The notes under the pieces: generated by a model
Told to the model about the DNA's origin: nothing
Database searches by the model: none
What the model saw: only the letters and a program-made list of their open reading frames with translations
Shown: positions 43,013 to 52,459 of the stretch, piece by piece
Position numbering within the stretch: position 1 is the first letter of the stretch
How the letters are laid out: every line of letters begins with the position of its first letter
Assembly (NCBI RefSeq): GCF_001592755.1
Contig: NZ_LUKF01000017.1
Span: 251,646 to 315,645 of the forward strand
Length of the DNA: 64,000 bases
Origin: Bdellovibrio bacteriovorus
Lineage (GTDB): Bacteria; Bdellovibrionota; Bdellovibrionia; Bdellovibrionales; Bdellovibrionaceae
Direction: 5' to 3'
Translations under genes and position numbers: made by a program

Positions 43013-45929
43013 ATTCTTTTAATCTTGGTGTGATCTTCAGATCGATCACTTTTCCATCACGCAGAACTTTCATGATGGTTTCTTTATTCGGCTTCACAGC
43101 CTGTAAAGTATAAACATAATCATAAAGATTTTCGATCTTGGTATTATCAAACTCAACGATGATGTCTTTTTCCTTCACTCCCGCGGCTTCTGCAGGACTG
43201 TCTTTAGAAGCGCCCGTGATACGTACACCTTTTACGCCTTCTTGGGAGTAATCAGGAATTGTTCCCAGATAAACGCGGAAGCTGCGACCTTCTAGTTTAT
43301 TTTGAGAACCCGCGACTTTGACGTATTTCACCATTGGCAAGGAAGAGTCCGCCAAGACATCACTAAAGCCTTGAACGACTTTCAGAACCTTAACGACGCC
43401 TTCGTAATTCACCAGGTCGGCCGTGTCGCGAGGAGTGTGGTATTCACTGTGTGAACCTGTGAAGAAGTTAGCCGTGGGTACTCCAGCCATATAAAATGCC
43501 AAAGAATCCGTTGGAAGGTAGGGATCTTCTTGCACCACCATCGGAACTGCAGAGCGAATTCCCACTTCTTCGGCTAACGGAACCCAGTGATCTCCAGAAC
43601 CCAAACCTTGTACAAACAAACGGTCTTTCAAGCGACCGACCATATCCATGTTCAGATAAGCGGCGATGTTATGTTTCGCAATATTCTTAGTGAAGTGAGA
43701 AGAACCAAGATTTCCCAATTCCTCCCCGGACCACACGCCGAAGTAAAGATTCTTCTTAATCTTATTGGGAGAAACCTTCGCTAGATTTGCGTAATAATGT
43801 GCGAGTTCCATCACGCCAGAAACGCCCGAAGCATTGTCGTCAGCGCCGTAGTGTGATTTACCGATTTCATCACCACGAGCGAGTGTGCTACCGAATTGCC
43901 CGTTCCCAAGGTGATCACCGTGAGCTCCAATCATCACGGAACTCTTCGCTCCCGCAACTGGAAGTTTCGCGACCACATTAACGCCCGTTGATTTTTGGAA
44001 TTGTAAATCGACTTTGGCTTTGATGTAAGCCGATGGAATAACAACAGCCTCGACAACCTCTCCCTTATCTAAGCGTTTTTGCAAAGCACCCAGGTCTTGA
44101 CCTGCATACTTCAACAGATCTGTCGCTGCAGCCTCAGACATTCTTAAGACCGCAAGTGTGCCCTCTGACAAAGAGCCTTCAAATTTGATCTTGCCAAACT
44201 TTTCAGGCAAGCCACTAGCTGGACCATTCGCAATGATGATACCTAATGCTCCCTCGTTCTTTGCTACCGTCACCTTATGTTGCAGACGAGAATACAGATT
44301 CAGATAGTGACGTCTTTGGGATGTGATATCCCCCGGCAGATCCGTCAATGCCAAGACCCATTTACCTTTAACATCCAGTCCTTTATAGGAATTGTATTCA
44401 GGCTCTTTATCACTGGCTGGAGCTTTAATTCCGTACCCGACAAAAACGATCGGTGCTTCGCGGAAGTCACCAATTTTAGAGAACGAAATCGGCTCGAAGT
44501 CTTTAGAAACTTCGTATTTCTTTTTATAAGAACCCACAACTTCAAGTAAATTCTGAGGTCCCAATTGAACACCTGAAGTGAATTCGAAAGTATCAAAGTA
44601 AGAACCCTTAGGTCCGGCACCTTGCAAACCCCAAGACTTAAAGAGTTGCGCTAACTTTTCTGTATAAACCTTTTCTTGAACAGACCCTGTTCCACGCCCT
44701 TGAAACTCAGGTGATGCCAAATAGTAAACCCACTTCTTGATGTCCTCGACCTTCACTTCAGGAGAAAGAGAACCCGCCGCCGGATCTTGCGCAGGAAGCC
44801 CTAGAAGTTTTCTTGCTAAGACATCGTTCCACTTGGCAATCAGGATTTGCGACTCCCCTTTTTCGTTTCTATGAGTCCAGGAAAGGCTGTTGCCATCGGG
44901 AGTGAAAACAGGAAGACCATCAAAACCATCATCAAAAGTGACGCGGACTGGAGCCTGCTTACCGTCAGCATCTACGATGAAAAGTTCAAAGTTAGAGTAA
45001 CCTAGAACGCTTGAACCAAATATTATGTAATCTCCGGAAGGATGAAAGAACGGCGCCCACGACATGGACTTTAAACGCGTGATTTGTTTTTGGTCAGAAC
45101 CATCTACATTCATCGTATAGATTTCAGCCGTTGATCCATTCGGGGCAAAACGGCGCCACGTGATCTTTTTACCATCAGCGCTAAAGAAAGGACCGCCGTC
45201 ATAACCTTTTGAATCCGTCAGACGCTTTACCTGAGAGCCGTCGGATTTCATGATGTAGATGTCCATCATATAAGAAGGGTCTTGCTCAAAAAGCTTTTTG
45301 TCTTCGCCTTCTAATTTTTCAGTGTATCCAGCGCGATTTGAAGCAAACGCAATCCACTGACCATCTGGAGAGTAAGAGGCTTCTGCATCATAGCCTTTTT
45401 CTTTCGTCAGACGATGAATGCTACCTCCTTGAAGATTTGAATCAAAGATGTCGTAGCTATCATCAAAGCTCCATGAATAACGGGCTTTGACAGCTTTTTT
45501 TCGATTGTCGATTTCCTCTTGGGTCTTCTTTTTTGTTGCGGGATCTAAATGCGTAGAAGAGTAAAGCACCTTCTTCATCGAAGGATGAATCCATCCGCAT
45601 GTCGTTTTCCCTTGCCCCGGCGAAACTCGCACAGTGTCACCACTGACTAAATCCATCACGTACATTTGATAGAAGGGATTTCCCGGCTCTCTTTCACTTT
45701 GAAAGATCATCTTCTTTCCATCTGGACTGAAATAGCCTTCTCCTGACTTAGGTCCAACAAAAGTCATCTGGCGAGATTCAGTCATCAGCTGATGGGGCTC
45801 ATTCACGAAAGAGCCGCTGGAGGCAGCCACAGTCTCAGACTTGGACTGGGTGGGTTTTGCCTCCTTGTACTGGCAGGAAATAGCAGAGAAAATGCAGGCA
45901 CTTGTAAGAAGAACTTTCACTTTTTTCAT
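43011..45929 (-). CDS. Exported M28 peptidase with TolB-type propeller, PA and PDZ domains
   Basis: A 972-residue lipoprotein-type protein (signal ends SAISC). Residues about 55-370 are a WD40/PD40-like propeller (repeats such as YFSPDGKKMIFQSE, ASYSPDGQWIAFASN, FFSADGKKITW). Residues about 470-620 resemble a protease-associated domain. The M28 zinc-peptidase core follows: H in IGAHGDHLG (about 670), D in GADDNASG (about 692), E-E in SGEELGNLG (about 733), D in LNMDMVGR (about 758) and H in YHTPRDTAD (about 830), the full two-zinc set. A PDZ domain ends the chain (about 880-970). It would degrade peptides in the periplasm or outside. The four-domain order is unusually long for M28. Confidence 0.9.
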   Translation of the reverse strand: MKKVKVLLTSACIFSAISCQYKEAKPTQSKSETVAASSGSFVNEPHQLMTESRQMTFVGPKSGEGYFSPDGKKMIFQSEREPGNPFYQMYVMDLVSGDTVRVSPGQGKTTCGWIHPSMKKVLYSSTHLDPATKKKTQEEIDNRKKAVKARYSWSFDDSYDIFDSNLQGGSIHRLTKEKGYDAEASYSPDGQWIAFASNRAGYTEKLEGEDKKLFEQDPSYMMDIYIMKSDGSQVKRLTDSKGYDGGPFFSADGKKITWRRFAPNGSTAEIYTMNVDGSDQKQITRLKSMSWAPFFHPSGDYIIFGSSVLGYSNFELFIVDADGKQAPVRVTFDDGFDGLPVFTPDGNSLSWTHRNEKGESQILIAKWNDVLARKLLGLPAQDPAAGSLSPEVKVEDIKKWVYYLASPEFQGRGTGSVQEKVYTEKLAQLFKSWGLQGAGPKGSYFDTFEFTSGVQLGPQNLLEVVGSYKKKYEVSKDFEPISFSKIGDFREAPIVFVGYGIKAPASDKEPEYNSYKGLDVKGKWVLALTDLPGDITSQRRHYLNLYSRLQHKVTVAKNEGALGIIIANGPASGLPEKFGKIKFEGSLSEGTLAVLRMSEAAATDLLKYAGQDLGALQKRLDKGEVVEAVVIPSAYIKAKVDLQFQKSTGVNVVAKLPVAGAKSSVMIGAHGDHLGNGQFGSTLARGDEIGKSHYGADDNASGVSGVMELAHYYANLAKVSPNKIKKNLYFGVWSGEELGNLGSSHFTKNIAKHNIAAYLNMDMVGRLKDRLFVQGLGSGDHWVPLAEEVGIRSAVPMVVQEDPYLPTDSLAFYMAGVPTANFFTGSHSEYHTPRDTADLVNYEGVVKVLKVVQGFSDVLADSSLPMVKYVKVAGSQNKLEGRSFRVYLGTIPDYSQEGVKGVRITGASKDSPAEAAGVKEKDIIVEFDNTKIENLYDYVYTLQAVKPNKETIMKVLRDGKVIDLKITPRLKE

Positions 45930-45984
45930 AGTGCGTGTAGCCTAAAAGTACGACAGTTTTATGTCAACCGCCGGAAGGAAAAGA

Positions 45985-46632
45985 ATGAATATGATGCGCA
46001 CGTTTCACGGATTTATCATTTCACTTTCACTGACTGCCTGTGCAAGCTCATCTCCTTACAAGCTCTCATCGCTGCACTATAACGAGTCAGACCTTAAAGT
46101 TTCCAGCCGCTCCATCGCGTCGGTCGATCACAAAAGCCCTTCGAACTATCTTTCATTGGATCTTCCCTACACGGCCTTTGAAAAACTGCGTGTGGATTTA
46201 GAGAAATCTCAACACGTTTCCTTACAACACCGGGGAGAGGCTCATATCACCGTGATCACTCCGCCGGAGTATAAGAAAATTCAGAAGAAAGTTTCGATGA
46301 AAGAGATTCAAGCCTTGGCTGATAAGATGGATCTTAAGAAAGCACCTTACAAACTTTTGTGTGTAGGCCAAGGATCACTGGAAGATCGCGGGCATAAAGA
46401 ATCTACCTACTACGTGGTCGTAGAATCCGATCGTCTTTTCCAAATTAGAAAAGCCGTGCAAATGCTCTATACATCAAAAGGCGGAAAAGCTCAGGATTTC
46501 AATCCCGAAGCTTTCCATCCGCATGTCACACTGGGTTTTACAAAAAGAGATCTTCACTTAGAAGATGGAATCACGAAGGACGCAAGCTCATGTATCTACT
46601 CACTGCGCCCTGAAGAAACAGCCAAGAACTAG
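45985..46632 (+). CDS. 2H phosphoesterase-like lipoprotein
   Basis: A 215-residue lipoprotein: lipobox LTAC (about residues 15-18). Two H-x-T/V-x motifs define the 2H fold: HITVITP near residue 86 and HPHVTLGFT near residue 180, each with the family's H-x-[ST]. Cytoplasmic members act on RNA 2'-5' ends or cyclic phosphates (ThpR); a lipid-anchored, exported form is unusual. The start at 45985 is chosen because AAGGAAAAG precedes it and it puts the signal sequence at the N-terminus. Divergent from the M28 gene. Confidence 0.75.
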   Translation: MNMMRTFHGFIISLSLTACASSSPYKLSSLHYNESDLKVSSRSIASVDHKSPSNYLSLDLPYTAFEKLRVDLEKSQHVSLQHRGEAHITVITPPEYKKIQKKVSMKEIQALADKMDLKKAPYKLLCVGQGSLEDRGHKESTYYVVVESDRLFQIRKAVQMLYTSKGGKAQDFNPEAFHPHVTLGFTKRDLHLEDGITKDASSCIYSLRPEETAKN

Positions 46633-47060
46633 TAAGTTTTTGAAAGGGCGCGATCCAAGGCTTCGTTCGAACCGGAGCCTGCGCCTAACCACAAAGTGGT
46701 CTCTTCAATCAAAGAACCATCATCAAAACGGCAGATATTAAACGTACGACCCGAAGTGTCTTTTCCTTCGATAAGTTCCGCATCAAAGGCGCCACAGACA
46801 CCACCGCGAGGTGATGAGGATTTGCGGTGCTTGTAAGCGTCGATAGCGTCACCCACACCGGCATTGGTTTTAAAAAGAAAGAAAGTCTCAGCTCCGATAG
46901 AGGCATCACCAAACAAACACAGAGCCTGTTCGTCACTGCCTACCTTAATTGTCCAGAATTGGCCTTGATCGATACGGCATGTGCGCATCCAAGGATTATT
47001 AGCAGCCTGTGCTGTTAGTCCCGCGAAAATCATTGTGATGGAAAGCAAGAAAACCTTCAT
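46629..47060 (-). CDS. DUF333-like exported protein
   Basis: A 143-residue protein with signal peptide about 1-19 (ending AQA). The mature part has two related Cys segments: NPWMRTCRIDQGQFW..ALCLFGDASIGAETFF and GVCGAFDAEL..FNICRFDDGSLIEETTLWLG. The second in particular matches the DUF333 pattern (C-x-F-x-DG-S-x-x-E-x-W) seen in small periplasmic/hemolysin-named proteins of unknown role. GGAGGGG precedes two ATG codons; the second (47060) has the better spacing. Its stop shares the CTAG with the opposite-strand gene. Confidence 0.7.
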   Translation of the reverse strand: MKVFLLSITMIFAGLTAQAANNPWMRTCRIDQGQFWTIKVGSDEQALCLFGDASIGAETFFLFKTNAGVGDAIDAYKHRKSSSPRGGVCGAFDAELIEGKDTSGRTFNICRFDDGSLIEETTLWLGAGSGSNEALDRALSKTY

Positions 47061-47130
47061 CATCCCCTCCAATACCTGCTAAAATAGGTGTTCAGAAATA
47101 TATCACCGAAAAGGTCGGGGCAAGCATTCA

Positions 47131-48297
47131 ATGGCAAACCTGTTAGAAAAAGAAAACTTTGACCACCAAGCTGTGGTACCTTGCCCGTATCAAGCTGATT
47201 GCTCGGGATGTCAATCCCTGGGAGTGCCTTATGGGGCCCAAATAGAGCTTAAAAAAGAGCAACTAAAGCAATTATTTAGAGCCTCAAACCTTCTTTCATC
47301 CTCACCAATTCAAGCTCTGTCCGCCGGGCCGGGGTTCTTACGTGACCGCCTTGATTTCAGCCTCGAAGACGGTCGTTTAGGGCTTTATCATAAAGGCAAA
47401 CGAGAGATCGTCGACCTCGCCATGTGCTCCCAGCTTTCGCCGGAGCTTTCTGCTTGGCTGACTGAGTTTCGCGAGTTTCAATGGCCCTTTAAAAAAGGCT
47501 CCATCCGCCTGCGTGTAGGACCGCAAGGTCAAAAGGGGGTGTGGCTTGATTTTGCCAATGTCGATATCAAAGCTTTGTTAGATGAAAAAAACCTTTTACG
47601 TCGCCTCCAAGAAAAAGCCTTCGTCGAAATCGGCCAGCGACGCAAAGTTCCTTTTTGGAATGGACAAGAATACAAACTGCGAGATCCTGAACTTCATGTT
47701 TGGTTTCAAACGTGGATGGGACATCGCCCGGTGGATTTGTATTGCCAAGTGGCGAGCTTCACTCAACCCAGTCTTCGCGCCAATAAAGTTATCTGTGACG
47801 TGATCAATGCCTGGATCGCTTCGTTTCCCCGCAGTCGCATTATCGAGTTTGGCTCGGGGATCGGCAATTTAACTTTGCCTACCCTTGCGGCGGCAGAAAG
47901 TGTTTTAGCCTGTGAAATTGACGAGCTTTCCTTAGATGGTTTGCGAATGACTCTAGATCATTTGCCTTCGGATCTTCAGCATCTTAAATCGAAGATTGAA
48001 ATCCACCGGGGAGATTTTCAGAAAAAACTCACCGAAGATTTTTCTCAGTTCGATGGCGTTTTAGCAAACCCACCGCGATCGGGATTGATGAATTTCTTAA
48101 ATCCCCTAGGCGAACTTTCTTTAGAAAAGCGTCCGCCGTTTTTTATTTACATGTCTTGTTTTCCAGAATCCATGGTGAAGGATTTAGAACGTCTTCAGGA
48201 GTATGGTTATGAGTTGCGGGAAACTTTCATCGTCGATCAGTTCCCGCAGACAAATCACTATGAGGTTTTAGGATTACTTCAAAGAAAACAGTCTTAA
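47131..48297 (+). CDS. RNA m5U methyltransferase, RlmD/TrmA family
   Basis: An SAM-dependent enzyme that methylates C5 of uridine in rRNA or tRNA. The 388 residues start with the [4Fe-4S] cysteines C18, C24 and C27 (CPYQADCSGC), continue with a central insert, and have the SAM loop EFGSGIGNLTLP (about 243), NPPRSG (about 312) and catalytic C in YMSCFPESMVKDL (about 341). It is shorter than RlmD because the TRAM domain is missing. Which base is modified cannot be told. It starts with a weak ribosome site and ends overlapping an RDD gene on the other strand by 24 bases. Confidence 0.9.
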   Translation: MANLLEKENFDHQAVVPCPYQADCSGCQSLGVPYGAQIELKKEQLKQLFRASNLLSSSPIQALSAGPGFLRDRLDFSLEDGRLGLYHKGKREIVDLAMCSQLSPELSAWLTEFREFQWPFKKGSIRLRVGPQGQKGVWLDFANVDIKALLDEKNLLRRLQEKAFVEIGQRRKVPFWNGQEYKLRDPELHVWFQTWMGHRPVDLYCQVASFTQPSLRANKVICDVINAWIASFPRSRIIEFGSGIGNLTLPTLAAAESVLACEIDELSLDGLRMTLDHLPSDLQHLKSKIEIHRGDFQKKLTEDFSQFDGVLANPPRSGLMNFLNPLGELSLEKRPPFFIYMSCFPESMVKDLERLQEYGYELRETFIVDQFPQTNHYEVLGLLQRKQS

Positions 48298-48909
48298 GCC
48301 AGAAAGCACTCCGGCAAGATCTTCTCCTGAAAGCAAAGAAAGCACCGGCAAAGTCACAACACCTGTGAGTAAAATCAAAGTGCTACGCAAAGCGACTCGG
48401 AAAATATAACCCGACTGCATGCGCTCGTGGGGCTGACCTAATCTTAAATCACATGCCCATTCGCCTATTGTGGATCCCATCAGCGTGCGGATGGAAATCA
48501 TATAAATCCAACCGAAAACAAAAAACACTTCAGCAAAGAACAACAGCTGATGCTGACTGTGAGTGAGCGTGCCTAAAAGAGACCCCACCGAAGTGCGCAT
48601 AATAAGTGAGAACGACGCAATAAAAGCACAGCTTGCTGAAATTAAAATCAAGGCATCAATGAAAGAAGCTAGCCACGACCAGAGCGCCAAACGATAGCCT
48701 TTACGGCGCGAAGCTCCTCCATGAAATCCTGTATTTTGATCAAAATTAAGAGCCTTGCGATCTTTAAAGATCTCATTCACTTTCGAAGTGGGAGGCGTCC
48801 CGGGAGCGCGCCTGCGGCGAATTCCAGGCCCTATTAACGGAACAGGGGCTTCTCTTTTCAGAGGAGCCCGCTGTGGATTTGTCTTATCGTGATTTTTATC
48901 AATAAACAT
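48274..48909 (-). CDS. RDD family membrane protein
   Basis: A 211-residue protein. A charged, Pro/Arg-rich cytoplasmic N-terminus (about 1-75) precedes an RDD domain: YRLALWSWLASFIDALILI with the aspartate in the first helix, a second helix pair and GSTIGEWACDLRL before the last helices. RDD proteins are poorly understood; some act as sodium/proton antiporters. The domain's first R/D pair is present. The gene starts 24 bases after the large exported gene next to it, so the two form an operon. Confidence 0.8.
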   Translation of the reverse strand: MFIDKNHDKTNPQRAPLKREAPVPLIGPGIRRRRAPGTPPTSKVNEIFKDRKALNFDQNTGFHGGASRRKGYRLALWSWLASFIDALILISASCAFIASFSLIMRTSVGSLLGTLTHSQHQLLFFAEVFFVFGWIYMISIRTLMGSTIGEWACDLRLGQPHERMQSGYIFRVALRSTLILLTGVVTLPVLSLLSGEDLAGVLSGLRLFSLK

Positions 48910-48933
48910 TTGCTTCCTTGCAAGGGGCCAGGG

Positions 48934-50739
48934 TTATCGAACCCCGCCCGCTTTGATTCCATCATCCGTCTTCGTTCCACCTTCTGTGGTGGTGGTCGGA
49001 GGAGGCACAACGACCGGTGGCACACACACTCCATTCACCAATGTATTTGGTGCTGGACATGGCGCTGGAGGAGGAGGCTCAACAACTGGTGGAGTCGCCG
49101 TAGCCGTTGCCGTCGGTTCTGGCACTGGAGCTGGTGGTACATACACAGGATCTGTGCTCTTCGCTTTGCTGTCTTTTTTGAACAACCACCAGAAAGCACC
49201 TAGAGCTAACAAACCAACACCCACTGGAATGATCCAGTTTTTATTACGGCACCAGAAACCACAGCTGTCTTCTTTCGGTGCTACTTCTTTACCGCCTGGA
49301 AGATCGCCGCCACCGCCGGTTTCAACGATCATACAGATGCCGCCTTCCCCCTCTTTTTGACCCTCTGGACATTTACATTGTCCATTAGGACCTGCTTGGC
49401 CACGGCCTTGATCCGTACAGTTATTGACACCTGGATCTGGATTCGGAAGTGGCGTTGGAGGCGTTGGGTTCACAGCGAAAGCTTGCAACTCAAACGCGCG
49501 GTCTTTGATCTCTTGGCAGGCGTTGACTTGGTCTTCACGCTGCTTTTGGATATCTTTCAAAGGCGCTGTATCACAAGCACCGATGGCTGACGAGATATAA
49601 GCTTTTAAATCTGTCAGATATGTAGAGATCTGTTTGTATTGCTCTTCAGGAATCTTGTTTTCATCGTTCAACTGAAGATCAATGTTTTGACCTTTGCTTT
49701 TCAGATAAGACTCGATAATACGTTTCTTATTCAAAGCCGTTGATTTTTCATCACCACCATTCAGTGGAGACATTGAGTTACAAGTACGAGTTGCATACTT
49801 CACGTCAGCGCGGCTTACACAGAACGCTTGACCTGAAGAATTGAAACCATAAACCATTGGATTACAAGCAACACCATTGCTAGCACAAGAAGCGCCACTT
49901 GCTGCCATCTTACGTTTTAGATCATCAGCACCTTGCTTGTTACCACCGCAAGATCCGTTTTCACCGTAGACAGATAAGTAACCCGCCACGATACAGTTTT
50001 TACCCGTAAGACCTGCGGCCTGAGCTTCCTCACCGAATAGGAAATTTAAAACGAACTCATACTTATTACTGCTATTGAACTCGTTCATCGCTTGGGCGCC
50101 GTAGATCGCGGTGTACACACGTTGAGCCGCTTCCATCGCACGACGCATACGAATCATGTATTCCGCTTTTTGACGTGCAGAAAGTTTTACGTATTCTTTG
50201 TAAGAAAGAACGAAGTCTTTTCCTAACGGCTTTTGTTTGCCGGTTTTTAGGGATTTGTTGATCATGGGATCTTGTTTTGCCAACTTACCAGCCAAAGCAT
50301 TAAAGCTGTTATAGTTGAGAAGTTCTTTTTTCTGAACAGGAACGCCATTGACCTTCAACGGATTTTCTTCATCACCCGTGAAATTCAAATTCATTGTTTG
50401 ACCATCTTTTGTCAGCGTCAAACGAACTTGTTCATTGCCATTAGCATCTTTGAAAGTGCTGGCTTCAATCGAAGGCATCATCTGGTTGCGGTTTAATGCC
50501 ACCCATTGATCCATTTGTGATTGAAGATGATCTGGGTAAACGTGACGAACCATGCGCCAGTATTCACCGACAGTCATTTTCTTTGTCGTTAAACCCGTTT
50601 CTTTCAGGTATTGATTGATCAACTTCTTTTGGTTCGATGCTGCTGCACCTTCAGCTACCGGCGCAATACACATAGTCACAACAGAAATTCCTGCTGCGAG
50701 ATTTTTTAGCAACGAACTTGGCTTAAACTTCCCAATCAT
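48934..50739 (-). CDS. Large exported protein with one late transmembrane helix and a Pro-rich tail
   Basis: A 601-residue protein with signal peptide about 1-32 (VAEGAAA region). A helical exported body (about 35-240) leads to a Cys-containing part (LTGKNCIVAGYLSVYGENGS, NGVACNPM, AFCVSRADV, ACDTAP, VNACQEIKD), a Gly/Cys stretch like an EGF-type turn (GQCKCPEGQKEGEGGICMIV) and a transmembrane segment near 498 (NWIIPVGVGLLALGAFWWLF). The last about 85 residues are Pro/Thr-rich (VPPAPVPEPTATATATPPVV) and would end in the cytoplasm. No family is recognised. First gene of an operon with the RDD protein; a two-protein membrane complex is possible. Confidence 0.72.
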   Translation of the reverse strand: MIGKFKPSSLLKNLAAGISVVTMCIAPVAEGAAASNQKKLINQYLKETGLTTKKMTVGEYWRMVRHVYPDHLQSQMDQWVALNRNQMMPSIEASTFKDANGNEQVRLTLTKDGQTMNLNFTGDEENPLKVNGVPVQKKELLNYNSFNALAGKLAKQDPMINKSLKTGKQKPLGKDFVLSYKEYVKLSARQKAEYMIRMRRAMEAAQRVYTAIYGAQAMNEFNSSNKYEFVLNFLFGEEAQAAGLTGKNCIVAGYLSVYGENGSCGGNKQGADDLKRKMAASGASCASNGVACNPMVYGFNSSGQAFCVSRADVKYATRTCNSMSPLNGGDEKSTALNKKRIIESYLKSKGQNIDLQLNDENKIPEEQYKQISTYLTDLKAYISSAIGACDTAPLKDIQKQREDQVNACQEIKDRAFELQAFAVNPTPPTPLPNPDPGVNNCTDQGRGQAGPNGQCKCPEGQKEGEGGICMIVETGGGGDLPGGKEVAPKEDSCGFWCRNKNWIIPVGVGLLALGAFWWLFKKDSKAKSTDPVYVPPAPVPEPTATATATPPVVEPPPPAPCPAPNTLVNGVCVPPVVVPPPTTTTEGGTKTDDGIKAGGVR

Positions 50740-50802
50740 ATCGACCTCATGCTTTTGAGTCTTTTCGGTACACTTTTTAAAATACTTAACGAGAACCTAG
50801 AC

Positions 50803-51546
50803 TTAACCTTCGGATTTCTGATTCGTCTCAATCTGAGACCGAAACCAGTCGTGCAGATACCCTCGATCCCTACGACTTAAGTCTTTAAATTTCAAGCGAA
50901 GCACGTTTTCGTGATATTCCACGACTTTAGACTTCACCTTCACATTACGAATGGCAGGAAAAATCACGTCCACAAAGCGCAAATCCCGCGAACCTCCCTC
51001 AAGATCTCTTTTGAGGCGAATGCGCGCGCCCGACACCGAAATGGATTCGGTGACACCCTCAAAGATATCTTGAGCAACCACGTCCACCGGAGTGACGAAA
51101 TCATAGCGATGCGCCGTTGGGAAAAGCCATTGCGCGCGACGATCTAGATAAGGAAAGCGGAAATAAAAGGCTAAAAGAAGAACTCCGACTGTGACAAAGC
51201 TTGAAAGAACCAGTTGGGTTTGCACGAACAGGCCATCACCCTCTAGGGCATGAGTGCTAAAGCGATAGATGTTCAGTCCTAAGACGAACACCAATGAAAG
51301 AATAGCCACGGTCCAAGAGGTTTTATGGGCTTTAAAAAGAAGAACTCCAGAAAGGAAAAGAAATCCCAACCAAGACCAATCAAGAATGGAGACCGCTTTT
51401 AGAAATTCAATCAATGTGGAAGGTAAATACCAATGAGGAACGCCACTGCCTGCAAAGCTGATCGCTAGATTCCCCAAAGGAGCGAGCATAAAAAGAACCG
51501 CCAGCAAATAAATCCCGGTTGGCCTTTTAAGTTCCGCTTCTGTCAT
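50803..51546 (-). CDS. Membrane protein with C-terminal PilZ-like domain
   Basis: A 247-residue protein with four predicted transmembrane helices in the first 130 residues and a cytoplasmic PilZ-like domain from about 140: YDFVTPVDVVAQDI..VTESISVSGARI (the D/N-x-S-x-x-G position reads S-x-S-x-x-G) and a final RLKFKDLSRRDRGYLHDWFR. PilZ domains bind cyclic di-GMP; the usual first R-x3-R motif is weak (HRYDF), so binding may be lost. Such proteins commonly link c-di-GMP to motility or envelope change, which are central to predator cell cycles. The gene lies 63 bases before the large exported gene. Confidence 0.8.
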   Translation of the reverse strand: MTEAELKRPTGIYLLAVLFMLAPLGNLAISFAGSGVPHWYLPSTLIEFLKAVSILDWSWLGFLFLSGVLLFKAHKTSWTVAILSLVFVLGLNIYRFSTHALEGDGLFVQTQLVLSSFVTVGVLLLAFYFRFPYLDRRAQWLFPTAHRYDFVTPVDVVAQDIFEGVTESISVSGARIRLKRDLEGGSRDLRFVDVIFPAIRNVKVKSKVVEYHENVLRLKFKDLSRRDRGYLHDWFRSQIETNQKSEG

Positions 51547-51635
51547 GAAAATCCCCCAGAAATATGCTAAACGAAACGCACTTCAGGGGGCACGAATTCT
51601 TTGGATTCAACTGGACTTTGGTGGGTGAAAAAGAA

Positions 51636-51660
51636 AACCCCAAAGGGTCACTTTGGGGTT
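51636..51660 (-). terminator. Intrinsic terminator after the L,D-transpeptidase gene
   Basis: Perfect 10-base arms AACCCCAAAG (51636-51645) and CTTTGGGGTT (51651-51660), followed on the minus strand by a T-rich tract. Confidence 0.85.
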
Positions 51661-51688
51661 TCGGTGGTTCTTTATTTTAGGAACGTTG

Positions 51689-52300
51689 TTATTTGCTCAT
51701 CGCGCAAATTTCAACCAGGGTGTTTTCTTTTACTAGAGAGTAAATTTCTTCAATTTCCTCATTCTTCACAGCCACACAACCTTGGGTCCAGTTACGTGGA
51801 TGCCATAAGCTCATGGCATCTTGTTTTCGCTGTTGAGTGGGAAGACCATGAATCATGATATCTCCGCCCGGAGACTTCCCTTGAGATTTTGCATATTCGA
51901 CATCCTGCTTGTTGGGATAAGATATGTGCAAACTCTTAGTATATTCGCTCTTGGGATTTTTATAGTCTATATGATAGATACCTTCAGGAGTTTTTCTATC
52001 ACCTTCGAATTGTTTATGGCCTTCAGGATTTAACCCGAAAGCAACGGTATAAGCTTTAACCAAAACATCACCTGAAATTAAATAAAGTTCCTTGCGGTCT
52101 TTTGAAACCACGATGCGCTCGATCTTAACGCCTTCATCTTTAAATCTAGCAACATCTTGGGTTGTGCGATCTAAGAGTTTATCGACCTGAGTGATATCAT
52201 CACAATACTTAAACTTCTTATCCAACGCTTTGGAAGAAGCTGCGAAAGACTGTGCAGAGATCAAACTTAAAGCTATCAGAGGTAAAATGATGTTTTTCAT
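51689..52300 (-). CDS. L,D-transpeptidase (YkuD family)
   Basis: A 203-residue exported enzyme, signal peptide about 1-20 (ending SFA). The YkuD signature is complete: MIHGLPTQ followed by HPRNWTQGCVAVKN with the catalytic C near residue 175. These enzymes form 3-3 peptide cross-links in peptidoglycan or attach outer-membrane lipoproteins; in Bdellovibrio-type predators L,D-transpeptidases also alter the prey wall, which is background knowledge. It stands alone with its own terminator. Confidence 0.92.
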   Translation of the reverse strand: MKNIILPLIALSLISAQSFAASSKALDKKFKYCDDITQVDKLLDRTTQDVARFKDEGVKIERIVVSKDRKELYLISGDVLVKAYTVAFGLNPEGHKQFEGDRKTPEGIYHIDYKNPKSEYTKSLHISYPNKQDVEYAKSQGKSPGGDIMIHGLPTQQRKQDAMSLWHPRNWTQGCVAVKNEEIEEIYSLVKENTLVEICAMSK

Positions 52301-52389
52301 GACTTGAAGTTATACCACAAGGCGAAGACATTTTCTTATGTTCGTGCATTTATTTTTTTGTCATAAGTTTACCGACGCCAGATAGAAAT

Positions 52390-52419
52390 AAAAAGAGCTC
52401 GGTGTTTCCACAGAGCCCT
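52390..52419 (-). terminator. Likely terminator after the NlpC/P60-like lipoprotein gene
   Basis: AGAGCTC (52394-52400) and GAGCCCT (52413-52419), with one mismatch, enclose GTG-TTTC-CAC. On the minus strand it is followed by TTTTT. It lies 41 bases after the stop. Confidence 0.68.
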
Positions 52420-52459
52420 TTGTCGTCACTTCTGACTGAAAGTTCGTCAGCGAATTTTC

